From assembly GCA_014607495.2 (NCBI GenBank), contig CP053148.1, positions 8,370,001-8,434,000 on the forward strand: DNA of 64,000 nt, in the 5' to 3' direction. The position numbers were made by a program, and so were the translations under genes. The stretch is from Carposina sasakii. Its lineage: Eukaryota; Arthropoda; Insecta; Lepidoptera; Carposinidae. Below the pieces are notes generated by a model, which did no database searches, was not told the origin of the DNA, and saw only the letters and a program-made list of their open reading frames with translations. Below are positions 13,901 through 23,829 of this stretch, piece after piece (position 1 is the stretch's first letter; each line of letters begins with the position of its first letter).

Positions 13901-15873
13901 TAATCCTTCTATATCACTGAAATCATCTACTAAAACGATCTCTTTGAGGTGTTTTTGATCTGTACGGTCTAAAATTGATTGGACTGACCTCATGAGAGTC
14001 TCAAAATGTTCATTATAAAAACATATAATTATTGAGGCTTTTGGTAACTTTTCTGGATACTTTTGACTTTTACATCTAGAAAAAAAAGCATTTTGTTTCA
14101 ATTATTTACTCATATATTTTTATTAATAATTTTATAACATATATTTTTATTTTAATATTATGACTTTGCTTTCCGGTATGCTTGCAGAAATAAGCACACC
14201 TTTGTAAGTGTAATGTATAGGTATAGTGATTATAATTTCTTTGCCTATGATAAATAATTCATAAATTTAAAAATGTATCTCTCATTGCTAATTATATGGT
14301 GTTGCTAAGTATATTCCCACTCTGGTGATGAATTTTTTCCATTTCTTTATTAACAATTTTATAATTATATGGTGATAAAATATATTAGTATTTATGTTAA
14401 TTATTGATTTAATTATTGAAATACTACAGTATGCATTTCTTTTGTAAATTTCTTTCTATTTATTGTTATATTTTGTGTACAATCTATACATATAATAAAA
14501 ATGTAACGGATCGCTGTCTGTACATGGAAGATATATGAGAAAAAATATTATAGGAGACCTTTATCAACACAATAGGACCCAAAACGATGATTTTTTGTCT
14601 GTTGTCAGTTTGTCTGTGCAAACGCACAAACGTGCACGCTAATCTCAGAAACGGCTGAACCGATTTCGATGCAGTTTTCAGGAATATATTGTGACAGGTC
14701 CACTTAACATATAGGCTACTTTTTATCCCGGGAAAATATTTTTATCCCGGATAATTTCGACATTTTGTTTTTTCTGTAGTCCACGCGGACGGAGTCGCAT
14801 GGGTGTTCACTAGTAATTTATAAAAGAATATTTTAAACTACCTACTCTATTATAAAAATAAAAATTATTTATACTGTTAGCCTACAAATTACTTACAATT
14901 TGTTTCTTGTATCAGGTACAGTTCTATGTTTACCAATTCTTTGTGAAATCAGAGTATTAAAAGCGTGAAGATTGTAGCCTTTGTCCCTGGAGCGAACATC
15001 TTCCAAATTATGTATGAGACCTAATTGTGAATCTAAAAATATGTTAACTTTCTATTATGACTAGTCTTTAGGTTCAATATTTGATTCAACACACAGCTTT
15101 AACCACTTCTTAGAAAAAATAAAATTGGAGGGTGTGTTCTTTGTATGATTGACACATTTGATACTCAAGTATTTTCCGGAATTCTCCTTGCAACAGAAAA
15201 ATTGGAATTCTAGTTAATACAGACAAAGTCATCCATAGGCATCTACTAGTACTAGTATAAACCTTTATTAATCCATGATATTCATATAGCCTGTATATTA
15301 AGCTTTGAAAACTAATATGAACAGAAAGGTATTGTGTGATTTGAACAGATATTTTTTTACCTAGATTTTGGTCTGCTTGTGCCACCATTTTCGATCCAAT
15401 GTTTTTATCAAATTTTTCTTTTAGCATTATTTTATGGTCATATTGGGATTTCACCTTCTTATATTTCCACATATCTCCAGAATATTTATCATTACCTTGC
15501 ATGTTGTCTAATAATAAATTTTTGCCCTCCAAAGCTGCTATTGATTTATCATTGTTTTTCATTACATCCTTCTCATGTACATTTGCCAAGCGATAGGGTA
15601 TCCTGCTCTGGGTTTGATTGAACAATGTATCTGCTAAAAATACATTAAAGATAGACTGGTTCAAATGGTAATACAACTCTACATTATAATTAGGTTACAT
15701 GCACACATCACAGGTAGGTAGATAATAGTATATAGTGTATAACTTAGGTAACCTAGATTATTATTTAGTTACTTACCATTCATATTCATCAGCCAGTAGA
15801 GATACAATGACACACTCCATGTTGCAGACGCAAATAAAATACCCCAAAGAAAAGAATTGTTTATTTTACCCAT
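7846..15873 (-). CDS. GALNT11: Polypeptide N-acetylgalactosaminyltransferase, GALNT11/Pgant35A type, 11 exons
   Basis: This type II Golgi enzyme transfers GalNAc from UDP-GalNAc to Ser/Thr, starting mucin-type O-glycans. I joined the exons by GT..AG sites and phase: 15873-15777, 15633-15361, 15032-14897, 14075-13652, 13085-12845, 12585-12440, 11427-11275, 10720-10503, 10205-10076, 8801-8667, 7977-7846. They total 2085 bases, or 694 residues plus stop, and every junction stays in frame. Residues 9-29 form the signal anchor and about 35-150 the stem. The GT-A catalytic domain runs from about 180, with the metal-binding DSH at 316-318, the [11 protein letters not shown] block, and WGGENLE at 429-435. 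A C-terminal beta-trefoil lectin domain carries QMW (606-608), QEW (644-646) and NQW (687-689). [15 protein letters not shown] and the SATW anchor resemble human GALNT11. The protein is longer than human GALNT11 because of an acidic insertion at about 237-283. The start is the first ATG before the anchor. Subfamily assignment is from remembered homology. Confidence 0.93.
8986..9013. repeat. Perfect 13-bp hairpin
   Basis: CAGATATTGAATA, two bases, then its exact reverse complement. Located in GALNT intron 9. Confidence 0.7.
9131..9366 (+). repeat. Interspersed repeat (AATATAAAAATG...GGCGGATCCC family)
   Basis: Located in GALNT intron 9. It begins AATATAAAAATGAGTCGCTA and ends AAGCCGGGGCGGATCCCTTG. 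A second copy lies at 23380-23564 with the same two ends, and a reverse-oriented part copy at about 37690-37835. Confidence 0.65.
10076..10205 (-). CDS. GALNT11: GALNT exon 9: first lectin repeat
   Basis: This exon is bounded by TTTACAG and CAG|GTAAAT. It encodes RNTSLCIQ and [10 protein letters not shown], the alpha repeat of the C-terminal beta-trefoil. It is joined in phase to WHSR of exon 8 and to MWF of exon 10, which makes the first QxW motif across the junction. Confidence 0.85.
10855..10935 (+). pseudogene. Non-LTR reverse transcriptase tail fragment
   Basis: Within GALNT intron 7, the plus strand reads a short, broken C-terminal tail of an RTE/jockey-type element, with the [11 protein letters not shown] signature. 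It has no flanking reverse transcriptase domain. Confidence 0.5.
11770..12085 (+). repeat. Interspersed repeat in GALNT intron 6, inverted partner of 14484-14814
   Basis: About 316 bases beginning ACTAGTGGACGCCCGCGACT. The same sequence, reverse-complemented, fills 14484-14814 with only scattered differences. Shared pieces include TATCCCGGGAAAAT, GACAGGTCC and CAGCGATCCGTTA. A shortened relative lies at about 45590-45735. The family type is not known to me. Confidence 0.8.
13652..14075 (-). CDS. GALNT11: GALNT exon 4: start of catalytic domain with acidic insertion
   Basis: This exon holds residues 169-310. It opens with the [11 protein letters not shown] stretch, then the nucleotide-sugar fold start SIIICFYNE and the VLVDDFSD strand-loop, and ends in [13 protein letters not shown]. 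Between the DFSD loop and SIRFLK sit roughly 60 residues where human GALNT11 has about 19. The extra part is rich in Asp, Glu and Asn ([16 protein letters not shown]). Splice sites are a polypyrimidine tract plus TAG before 14075 and GAT|GTGAGT after 13652. Confidence 0.9.
14324..14366 (+). mobile_element. SINE tail fragment
   Basis: CTCTGGTGATGAATTTTTTCC followed by ATTTCTTTATTAACAATTT matches the 3' part of the SINE at 5740-5848. A shorter piece of the same tail is at about 14120-14142. Confidence 0.55.
14484..14814 (-). repeat. Interspersed repeat in GALNT intron 3, inverted partner of 11770-12085
   Basis: This copy runs from CTATACATATAATAAAAATG to GTGTTCACTAGT and is the reverse complement of 11770-12085. 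Both sit inside the same transcription unit in opposite orientation. Confidence 0.8.
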
Positions 15874-16599
15874 ATTAAAATTCTAAACTTTTGATAACAT
15901 CCAGTGACAAGTAGGCCAGTTTTATTCTGGTACTATGGGGTTAGAACTAGTTTGATTTCGATTATATTCTACTTTTTTGAATACTGCGATATAATTAAGG
16001 AGCCCATTTATTTATCTAAAACATAATTGTAGTCACTAAACTTTCGTAAATAAATCAAAATCCCAAAAAACAACGACTGAAATGGCAACAAAAATATAAG
16101 CTGTCACTGTCGCTCACTGTCAACGTATGTTTTTCTTTTCGTTGTAAACCCCGAAAATTTTAATTATACAGCCACATTTACACGTAGGTACACTTACAGA
16201 CATTTCGTTTTTCTTCTTTCAATCACTGCCTTGAGATTCCAGTACACGTACATACCTTGGTAATGGTACCTACCTACCTACAATCAATTTTCATTTATCT
16301 ATTCTTAGAGACTTAGCTGAGCACCTAAAAGTCTGTTATTCCGCCTTTCAGAGCCCTACTGCTATCACTACGCTAACTGGTAAAGCCCAAATTTTACCAT
16401 TGTTGGTTGAGCAGTTCCTGCAAGTCAATTCAAGACTAGTCGAACGAACGAAAGTACCTACGAGCAGTTTTATTTAATATACATATAAGAAAAATAAGTA
16501 AGGAAAAAAAATTATGTACTCGTGTAATTAAAGGTTTTAATTAAAAACTGCAAATTAATTGAACTAAACATTAAAAATTAGTATAAATATTAAAAGTAC

Positions 16600-16636
16600 C
16601 TAATCAGGTAGGTACCTACCTAAGTAAGTAGGTACC
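16600..16636. repeat. TAGG/CCTA tetranucleotide repeat
   Basis: AGGTAGGTACCTACCTAAGT..AAGTAGGTACC is a palindromic tetranucleotide repeat downstream of the Rieske gene. A similar run is at about 16266-16285. Confidence 0.6.
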
Positions 16637-16700
16637 CAAAGAGAACGTACATATTATTCTTGTAAAATATTTTAAGTAGAAGGTAAATAGTGGAATAAAG

Positions 16701-17543
16701 TTACCCTACAAGTATAACACTATCAGATACAAATTTATATGGAGGCACAACCAAATTTGTAGGTGCTGGTCCTTTACGGGTTCTTCCCATGTTATCATAG
16801 TGACTTCCGTGACATGGGCAATAGAATCCACCCGTAAAATCTCCAGTATTGCCAATAGGCACACAGCCTAAATGAGTGCACACACCAATTACAACTAACC
16901 ATTCTGGTTTGAGCATACGATCTTCGCCCGTCTGTGGATCACGAAGGGAACTTAAAGGCGTATTAGCTTCAGCATCTATATCGGCGGGTGTTCTATTTTT
17001 AATAAACAGTGGTTTTCCACGCCATTTAAATGCTACGCACTGACCTGCAGCCACCTTAGATAGATCAACCTCTATAGAGGCCAGGGCAAGAACGTCGGCA
17101 GCGGCGCTCATGGATGAAAGGAAATGAATTAGCTCCGATTTCACGCTATAAGCTCCACACATTCCTCCCAAAAATGCAATAGCCCAGGCGTAGCCTGGCT
17201 TTTTGTCGCCCGAACCCCACGATGTTTTCCGCACGTCTTTGAATTCGTTTTTTCTGTATGCATCGAAATCGGGAAATGGAATGTCGCGATGCAGTTGTGG
17301 AAACTGAGACTGCGGGTGGCATGGTTTTTGTTTGAGCCGCACTTGCGTCCAAAACGTTAAGCCTGTACCTACTCGAAGATTGCCAGTGCATATTTTAGGT
17401 GTACCTGGATATTTTATTGTGCACGGAAGACTCACCGGTTTCCGTTCGATAGGTCCTACCAGCCTTGTGTCCTTGCAGCAGGGCGTTGCCCAGAAAGTAT
17501 TCCGGCTGAAGCGAGAGAGACATGCGCCAGTCAATGTGTTCAT
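16701..17543 (-). CDS. RFeSP: Mitochondrial Rieske iron-sulphur protein, single-exon divergent paralog
   Basis: This is the catalytic [2Fe-2S] subunit of the cytochrome bc1 complex (complex III), which passes electrons from ubiquinol to cytochrome c1. The frame is intact, 280 residues, against about 270 for the family. An Arg/Lys-rich N-terminus of some 80 residues is a likely mitochondrial presequence. A membrane helix spans about 117-135, followed by the flexible hinge SSMSAAADVLAL. The cluster ligands are complete: C222, H224, C242 and H245, with C227 and C244 for the disulphide (CTHLGC and CPCHGS). The frame has no introns. Residues around the second box (DNMGRTRKGPAPTN) depart from the usual DASGRIRKGPAP. 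Lack of introns plus divergence suggests a retrocopy or tissue-specific paralog rather than the housekeeping gene, but I cannot compare with the rest of the genome. Confidence 0.93.
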   Translation of the reverse strand: MNTLTGACLSRFSRNTFWATPCCKDTRLVGPIERKPVSLPCTIKYPGTPKICTGNLRVGTGLTFWTQVRLKQKPCHPQSQFPQLHRDIPFPDFDAYRKNEFKDVRKTSWGSGDKKPGYAWAIAFLGGMCGAYSVKSELIHFLSSMSAAADVLALASIEVDLSKVAAGQCVAFKWRGKPLFIKNRTPADIDAEANTPLSSLRDPQTGEDRMLKPEWLVVIGVCTHLGCVPIGNTGDFTGGFYCPCHGSHYDNMGRTRKGPAPTNLVVPPYKFVSDSVILVG

Positions 17544-17888
17544 TGTGCAAGTCCACTAATCCACAAATCCTCCGAACTTTATAGGCATATGTATATGCAA
17601 TCCAGTAATTCGATACAGTCAAAAGATCAAATTATTTATTTGCAAAGCACTAAAGCTCTTTTAACTTTTTATTATATAATGTTAATAGAACTTTGACAAT
17701 TTATATGACAAAAACCTCATTGGTGTCAATCCCTGTCAATCCTTTTTAGGGTGACAATAATTTTTGAGAGATTGGCTAAATATAGTCAAAGGCTAAATAC
17801 GAGTATATGTCTATGTGGTCTATGTAAATCGTAGATGTCTCAGATGAATGATAAACGTAAATGTAAATATTCTAGTTGTCTATTTTTT

Positions 17889-17933
17889 TTAACCTCCGAC
17901 GCAAAAAGGACGGGGTGTTATAAGTTTGACGTG

Positions 17934-17967
<34 letters not shown>

Positions 17968-17973
17968 TGTCTG

Positions 17974-18027
<54 letters not shown>

Positions 18028-18030
18028 TAT
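17889..18030 (+). repeat. TC/TG microsatellite in a transposon remnant
   Basis: CCTCCGACGCAAAAAGGACG and GGGGTGTTATAAGTTTGACG are followed by alternating (TC)n and (TG)n runs. The low-complexity runs produce spurious Leu/Ser/Cys/Val open frames on the plus strand. Confidence 0.75.
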
Positions 18031-18623
18031 ATCAGTCGAGAGTGTTCTTAGCTATGTTTGGTGGAAATCGGTTCAGGTCTTCAAGGTCATCAGGTCGTTT
18101 GTTAGGTGTGATAGGAATGTTACACGCTCAGTTTGCTTGCAAGCATATGTGGGATCTGACATTTGAAACACTAATGTCTTCTGGAACCATTGAGCTGGTC
18201 TGCTGTTCGGTCTCGAAGATAGGAGACGTAACCATGGACTGCCTTTTAGTAAACCCATCGAGTTTGGGCTCGTTGGATTTGTCTTGACTGGTTCTCTTCA
18301 TGTTTCTAATTGACGAGGACCTGATGATGGAAATGGGATATGGCGGATTAAACCCTGGAATGCCGGAATGAAACGGATAAATCGATTTATATTTTTGCTG
18401 AAAATCTAGAATGACCAAAGTTTAATCTTTATTGTTTCTTAATCTCTGCAATTCTCCCAGAGCCAGTTTGTCATGAGGATTGTTAAACAGCTTCCTTTGG
18501 TCGAGATCGCATATAGCGGCCCCATCTAAACTTTTTACGCGGCGAAAAATAAAAGAAATTAAATGAAAGAATGAAAAATTAAGGAGCTCCTTCAAAAAGT
18601 ATGAAATAAAAAATTAAATAAAA

Positions 18624-19388
18624 AATTTAAAAAACCCCCGACCCAAAAAAAGTACGCAATCATTATGACAAAAGATTTAAAATGCTAAACCCTATAAAAA
18701 GCAAAAAATAACTTTTAACACTATGTAAGTACCAACTAAAGCATGTCAGACTATCTACTCGGGACTTTGTGCCACCTTTATGTCGGAGGCATAACCGCTA
18801 ATTTTGAACTGCAAATGGTTCTCTTGGCCTGCTGTTGACCGTACGTATGAAATTTTTCATTAAATTTTGTCGCGTCGGGGGACCGCTTTTTGCCTATTTC
18901 TTTTTCAAAAATACTTACCTAAATCAAATGATTCCTACCTAATCACAACATTCGTATAAAAAAAAATCACCTATCTAAACAAAATTATATTTATAATTAC
19001 TGATATAATGTTTTAAAGTAAGTAGGTATTCAGAATTAAAGTGAACTAAGCTATGACAATTATATTTGTATAACAATGGGACTGAGGACTTCTTAATGTG
19101 TGCTTCTAACGTTAGGCTAATAAATTAGAGCGGTCCCCCGACGCGACAAAATTTAATCTAAAATTTCATATGTACGGTCAACAGCAAGCCAAGATAACCA
19201 TTTGCAGTTCAAAATTAGCGGTTATGCCTCCGACATAAAGGTGGCACAAAGTCCTGAGTAGATAGTCTGACATGCTTTAGTTTGTACTTACGTAGTGTTA
19301 AAAGTTTTTTTTTGCTTTTATAGGGTTTAGCATTTTAAACCTTTTGTCATAATGATTGCGTAGTTTTTTTGGGTCGGGGGTTTTTTTA
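18624..19388. mobile_element. Foldback transposon with about 260-bp inverted arms
   Basis: The left arm (18624-18886) begins AAAAAACCCCCGACCC and ends CGTCGGGGGACCGC. The right arm (19130-19388) is its reverse complement with few changes. Both carry GTCGGAGGCATAACCGC or its complement. The spacer is about 240 bp, AT-rich and non-coding. Confidence 0.88.
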
Positions 19389-19491
19389 TAAGAAAATAAG
19401 TTTCATAGGTACGGGAAGCGGGAAGTGCACTTCTCTCTGAGCTTCCTGACCTGGAACTTGGTATCTACTGACATAAAATATTTATTACTAA

Positions 19492-19605
19492 CTTAAAATA
19501 ATGATTCGCTCCGCTTTCTTTACGGAGCTATTGTTTATTGATAGTACTCCATCTAGTCAGAGAGGAGCGAAGACCTTTCATTAATCTAAGATTACTACCT
19601 AAAGA
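19492..19605. mobile_element. Short MITE related to the 1.46-kb element at 37329
   Basis: Ends CTTAAAATAATGATTCGCTC and GCGAAGACCTTTCATTAATC..TAAG are inverted. The internal ATTGTTTATTGATAGTACT also occurs, reversed, at about 37375-37400. Confidence 0.6.
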
Positions 19606-19609
19606 GATA

Positions 19610-21540
19610 TTTTCAATCTACAGTAGGTATCCTTTACCTACCTGCATACTTGCAGTTTCGTTTAATAATGCACCTGCTTATTAAGAGAAAGTAAATGCTT
19701 TATCCTGAATAAGTGGGGAATAAACGCACAGCCTATGAATATGAAAGGTGTTTGGTGTGTTATTTGTGTGACGTGGGTAGGCATCGGAAAATAAAGGATT
19801 TTCCGAAATTCCAGAACAATTTACGTGATTTCTAAAGCTTATACGGACGGACGAAGCTGCGGGCGTCCGTCCACTAGTGTTGTTGTTAAAGTGTATACCT
19901 ACCTACTTAGGTAGAATTTGGGTACGATTTAAAATATAATAGGACAACTTCACCAGTCTTTGAATTATCTACTGAGATCATAGGATAGCTACGTATCCTA
20001 TTTATTATAGTGACATCACAAATATGAAATTCTGTAAGGATGAGTACCCGACTGAACAGATTTTGTTGAAAGTTGCCAGAATAATTAGGTACAAAGGTAC
20101 ATGTATTTTATAGGATTTTATAGGTTCATGTGGACCAAGTTACAGGCATCTGCAAGTGGTATAATAAAACCTATTTATCCTAACGTCTAATTGCCTGAAT
20201 CGAAAAGATAAATGTTAGTTTAGAACAATAGGTAGGTAGCCATAGGGTATATAATATTCTGTGGCCATAAGTCATGGGAAGGTGCGCTTCTAACCAGCGC
20301 CTAACTACTGACAAATATTATAGGTAGTCGTAGGTTCTCTATCTACCACCCGATATTTGCAATACAATGTTTAAATAGGAAAAAAGAAGGTATTTTGGAA
20401 AACAGAGTGAGCATACATGCATAACGTAGGCGAAAGCTTTTAATGAAAATCTTTACGTATTCCTGCCGTGTTCTTAGTAAAATGACGAAATTTAATCGAC
20501 AATCAACCAGTTGACTTACTTTCGAGAAACTATCTGATGCTGAGTCTGTATTGTCTCCTTGGATACAACTACCTAGTGACCGTCAAAACGGAGGAACCAA
20601 GTCTCATCCGGCCTCGGAGTTTCCTTGCTACCTCTAGGGACGATAAGTTCTAGGTAACAACAGGTACCGGTAGTCTTACTTACTTCGTACTCGTGGGTAC
20701 TTACCGTACCTATAGGTAAGTGTCGAAAGTTTTCTGTAAACGCAGACATATGTATCTATAAATCTAGCTAGATGTAAGTATAACATTCCGCATTCACTGC
20801 TGAGTGAAGAATATCTAAGTGTACTCGTACCTCTAGTACCAAGGAAGTCAGTCAGTACAGACCGTATTTAAGAAAGATTCACCGTATTTAAAAAAATTCT
20901 AAACATTTAGACTGACTCCTTGGTACTAGAGGTAAGTACGAGTACACTTAGATAAACAATACAATTTGTTAACCATGTGGGGACAGCATGGCGAAACCTA
21001 CCAATCCTTTTTGGCTCATCAATGTGGACATATTGTAAATCCGAGACAGATAGCCAACAACAAAGACTGAGAAAAACATAGAGTAATAGGAATAGAAAAC
21101 ATAATTTTTTATAGAGATTACTCTCATTATCAACGTAATTGGCGGTTGGTATGTACCTCTACCCAGATAGCATGCTCGTATCATTCAAACTTGATATTTC
21201 CTTAAGTTCTACGGAAAAATAACTTATTTAGAAATGGTTCTGGAATTGAATTACTATAGGTATAATCGAAAACAAGCTTATCGGGCAAAAGCATAGGGCA
21301 AGAATCATAAAAGTTTTCACAGTCGTCAAGATAGGTGGCTTGGCTATTGCCCTAGCCTCATTCTCATTATTTAAATATGAGGAGGCTGGCTAAAGGGAGA
21401 TTCGGTCTATTTAGCCACATGAATCATATAGCCATTTCGGTATAAACCCTCTGGACTTTTGGGCTTTGAAGTAATGATGAAGAGTTATTCCACAAATTCT
21501 TACAATATAAGTTTGTTAACAGACCTAAACACGATGAAAG
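19610..21540. other. Non-coding spacer between Rieske and the four-transmembrane gene
   Basis: Apart from the hairpin at 20813-20953 I see scattered repeat fragments, such as GCGGGCGTCCGTCCACTAGT at 19860 and a MITE-like stretch near 21420-21540. No coding frame is convincing. Confidence 0.5.
20813..20953. repeat. Long hairpin, about 42-bp arms
   Basis: ATCTAAGTGTACTCGTAC..CTCTAGTACCAAGG pairs with CCTTGGTACTAGAGG..GTACGAGTACACTTAGAT. A four-base bulge separates the two halves of the stem. The loop of about 56 bases contains ACCGTATTTAA twice. Confidence 0.75.
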
Positions 21541-21659
21541 ACTTTAGTTAGGCGTGCGTGTGCCCGGCTCCTCTAAAACTATCATCTCAAAGCAAACCCT
21601 CCCATCACCTTTCGGCCAAGAGCCAAGGCTCTATGACGTAATGTGTGAAAGTGTGCAAC

Positions 21660-21719
21660 ATGACCGCAGACTGGAAGCAGCGGCCGCAAGTCGCAGACGC
21701 AGCCGACGCACACAAGTAA
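21660..21719 (+). other. Candidate upstream exon of the secreted-protein gene
   Basis: A GC-richer stretch ends in CACACAA|GTAAGTGAAG, a consensus donor. Joined to the acceptor at 24408 it would add an in-frame extension beginning MTADWKQRP before the signal peptide, or it could be 5' UTR. The 2.7 kb gap and lack of any independent signal make this tentative. Confidence 0.25.
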
Positions 21720-22486
21720 GTGAAGTTGTAAACATCGGCACGCGCGAATTTGAATTGTTCCGTACTTTTTTCTAAGCGAACTAAATTTTGGTTTGTTTTA
21801 TTGCTATTATAGATTGTATTTAAATAAGTTGTGTGATTTCAGTGTATGTATTTTAATGTGAATTATTTATGAGGTGTGTGTGTCTGTGATTGCAAAAACT
21901 TATTGCGGCAATGTGTCCTTAATAAATTATTGTATAACTTTAACATGAGTAAGCGCACGTTTAACTCTTCAGTTTTTTAAATATTATCAGTAAGGTGAGG
22001 TTACCTATAGTAAAATAGTTTCTTAGGTTTATTAGAATATTCCTTTCAATGGTTTATACACGTGAATAGGCTACGATTGATTAATGCATTACGTCTTTAG
22101 TAAATTTAATTTCGTCGCTAATATTAATTAACTAAGTGACCTTAATTTAATAGTATATTGTAGTGAATATTAATAGTAGAACCACATTAAATAATGTTGT
22201 AACTACGTACATACAATGTACCCAATGTAGGTACCTAAGCAATAATAATAATGAACCATTTTAATTTCCGGAATAACAACTGTTATGAAAACGTGGTACT
22301 TATGTAGATTGGAATTACAGACTAACAAAGTTAAGAACGTTTTCCCCCAGTGCCAAAAGTTGGCATATTAGGTTTAGCTATTGAGGTAGAGTGGTTTTAT
22401 CAGGGTATAGGTATTAAACCACCTAAATTAATATAAACAACAATAGCGCGTATTCTTAAAAATATATATTTTTCAAGTTAAGTTAC

Positions 22487-23023
22487 TTATTCTTTCATGT
22501 CACTTGCGTATCTACTGTTTCTCAAAGTAATCTTCAGTATAACAGCATAGTTACCAGCAGTTATCATGAAATATAGCCAGACGCACACAAACGTACACGA
22601 GTATACACCAAGAATGAACATTTGCGCTGGCTGTAGAGCATAAACCAGGCAGTAACTCGTAGAGTGCAAGAGGCAGCTTAAGGGTATACAAATAGTTTCT
22701 GCCAAAATTATTGAACACATCAGTAGAAGCCCATAAACGCCCAAACTAATCCATATATAATCTGTGCGGTGTATACCGATGAAGAGGAATATCCCAGACA
22801 TTAATAGGAGCATGCTAATGAATCCTGCATTCATGATAACCAACCTTCCAATCCGTTCATCAGGATCTCCTTCTTTTTGTATAGTATTTTGCAGCATTCC
22901 CATAATGAACATGTCCAAAAGACCAAGTATACCTAGTACAATTGCGAGTAACGATATACTATTTATAGTATATTCGAATGAATATATAGGTTTTATAATC
23001 GGAAAATCCTCTAGAAGGTACAT
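22487..23023 (-). CDS. Four-transmembrane protein, family not recognised
   Basis: An intact single-exon frame of 178 residues. It has four hydrophobic stretches at roughly 23-46, 63-84, 90-113 and 131-158. The first loop is charged (QKEGDPDERIGR), and the tail after the last helix is short and polar, ending SDMKE. The helix layout resembles tetraspan or MARVEL-like membrane proteins, but there is no tetraspanin CCG motif and I do not recognise the family. The first helix has no signal-peptide cleavage features, so cytosolic N- and C-termini are likely. The next plus-strand gene starts over 1 kb away. I found no introns and no clear transposon signature in it. It is probably real because of its length and membrane pattern. 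Confidence 0.72.
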   Translation of the reverse strand: MYLLEDFPIIKPIYSFEYTINSISLLAIVLGILGLLDMFIMGMLQNTIQKEGDPDERIGRLVIMNAGFISMLLLMSGIFLFIGIHRTDYIWISLGVYGLLLMCSIILAETICIPLSCLLHSTSYCLVYALQPAQMFILGVYSCTFVCVWLYFMITAGNYAVILKITLRNSRYASDMKE

Positions 23024-23379
23024 TTCAACAGAGAATGTTCTTCTTCAGGTTATGAAATTTTTACGTGATTACTTCAAATTTTGGCTCATAGGTTTTCAAT
23101 TATGTTCGAAAATGTATGGTTATTGTTTGGTTTTCAGATACAAAACCATTTTCATCTTAGAATCATAACCTAGATTTTCATCTTCATTTGACATGTGTGA
23201 CCATCAATGACATCAGTGTTTTTGCGGTTTCTGTTTCTGCCATAGACATCATGGCAACGTTCGGCTAGGCATGGCTCTTATTGAGATCTTCAGTTTACCT
23301 GAGATTTCCTACTAAGTGTATAGGCAAAGACCTTGCATCGCGGTCATAGTCATCGAATATGATTCGGATTATCTTCTAT

Positions 23380-23564
23380 AATATAAAAATGTATCGCTAA
23401 TTATGTTGCTAAGCGCGGATCTCGAGAACAGCTGAATCGTTCTCACTAATTCTTTTTTTAGCGTACTCCTTTTTGCCATATCCACTTTTCCATAGCGGCG
23501 GCCCAGGACTTTTGTCTACGTGAAAGGGCATTACACCCGCGCAAAGCCGGGGCGGATCCCTAGT
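23380..23564 (+). repeat. Second copy of the AATATAAAAATG...GGCGGATCCC family
   Basis: It shares TTGCTAAGCGCGGATCTCGA and the GCAAAGCCGGGGCGGATCCC end with 9131-9366 but is shorter in the middle. It lies upstream of the four-transmembrane gene. Confidence 0.65.
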
Positions 23565-23829
23565 TTCATATATGAATGAAATGTTCAGTTTGCACCGTAG
23601 TGTGTAAAGTTTGCCCACTAATAATATTGCAGCACATAGTTGGTTATTAAATAGAAGCTAAATAAAAAAGACCTTGAACTTTGCTTTAATCTATGGAAGC
23701 TACTAAGGCACCAAATATATTCCAAAAAAATATATAAGCACAGTTTAGGGCCGATTTTTCCAATGGTCAGGTAGCGTATCTGCAGGATAAAGGTTTAGAA
23801 AACGACAGCATCAACTTTATCCTTTAGAT

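Noticed and set aside
17835..18287. Open frame of 150 codons rich in Leu, Ser, Cys and Val
   Set aside because: It is produced by TC and TG microsatellite runs.
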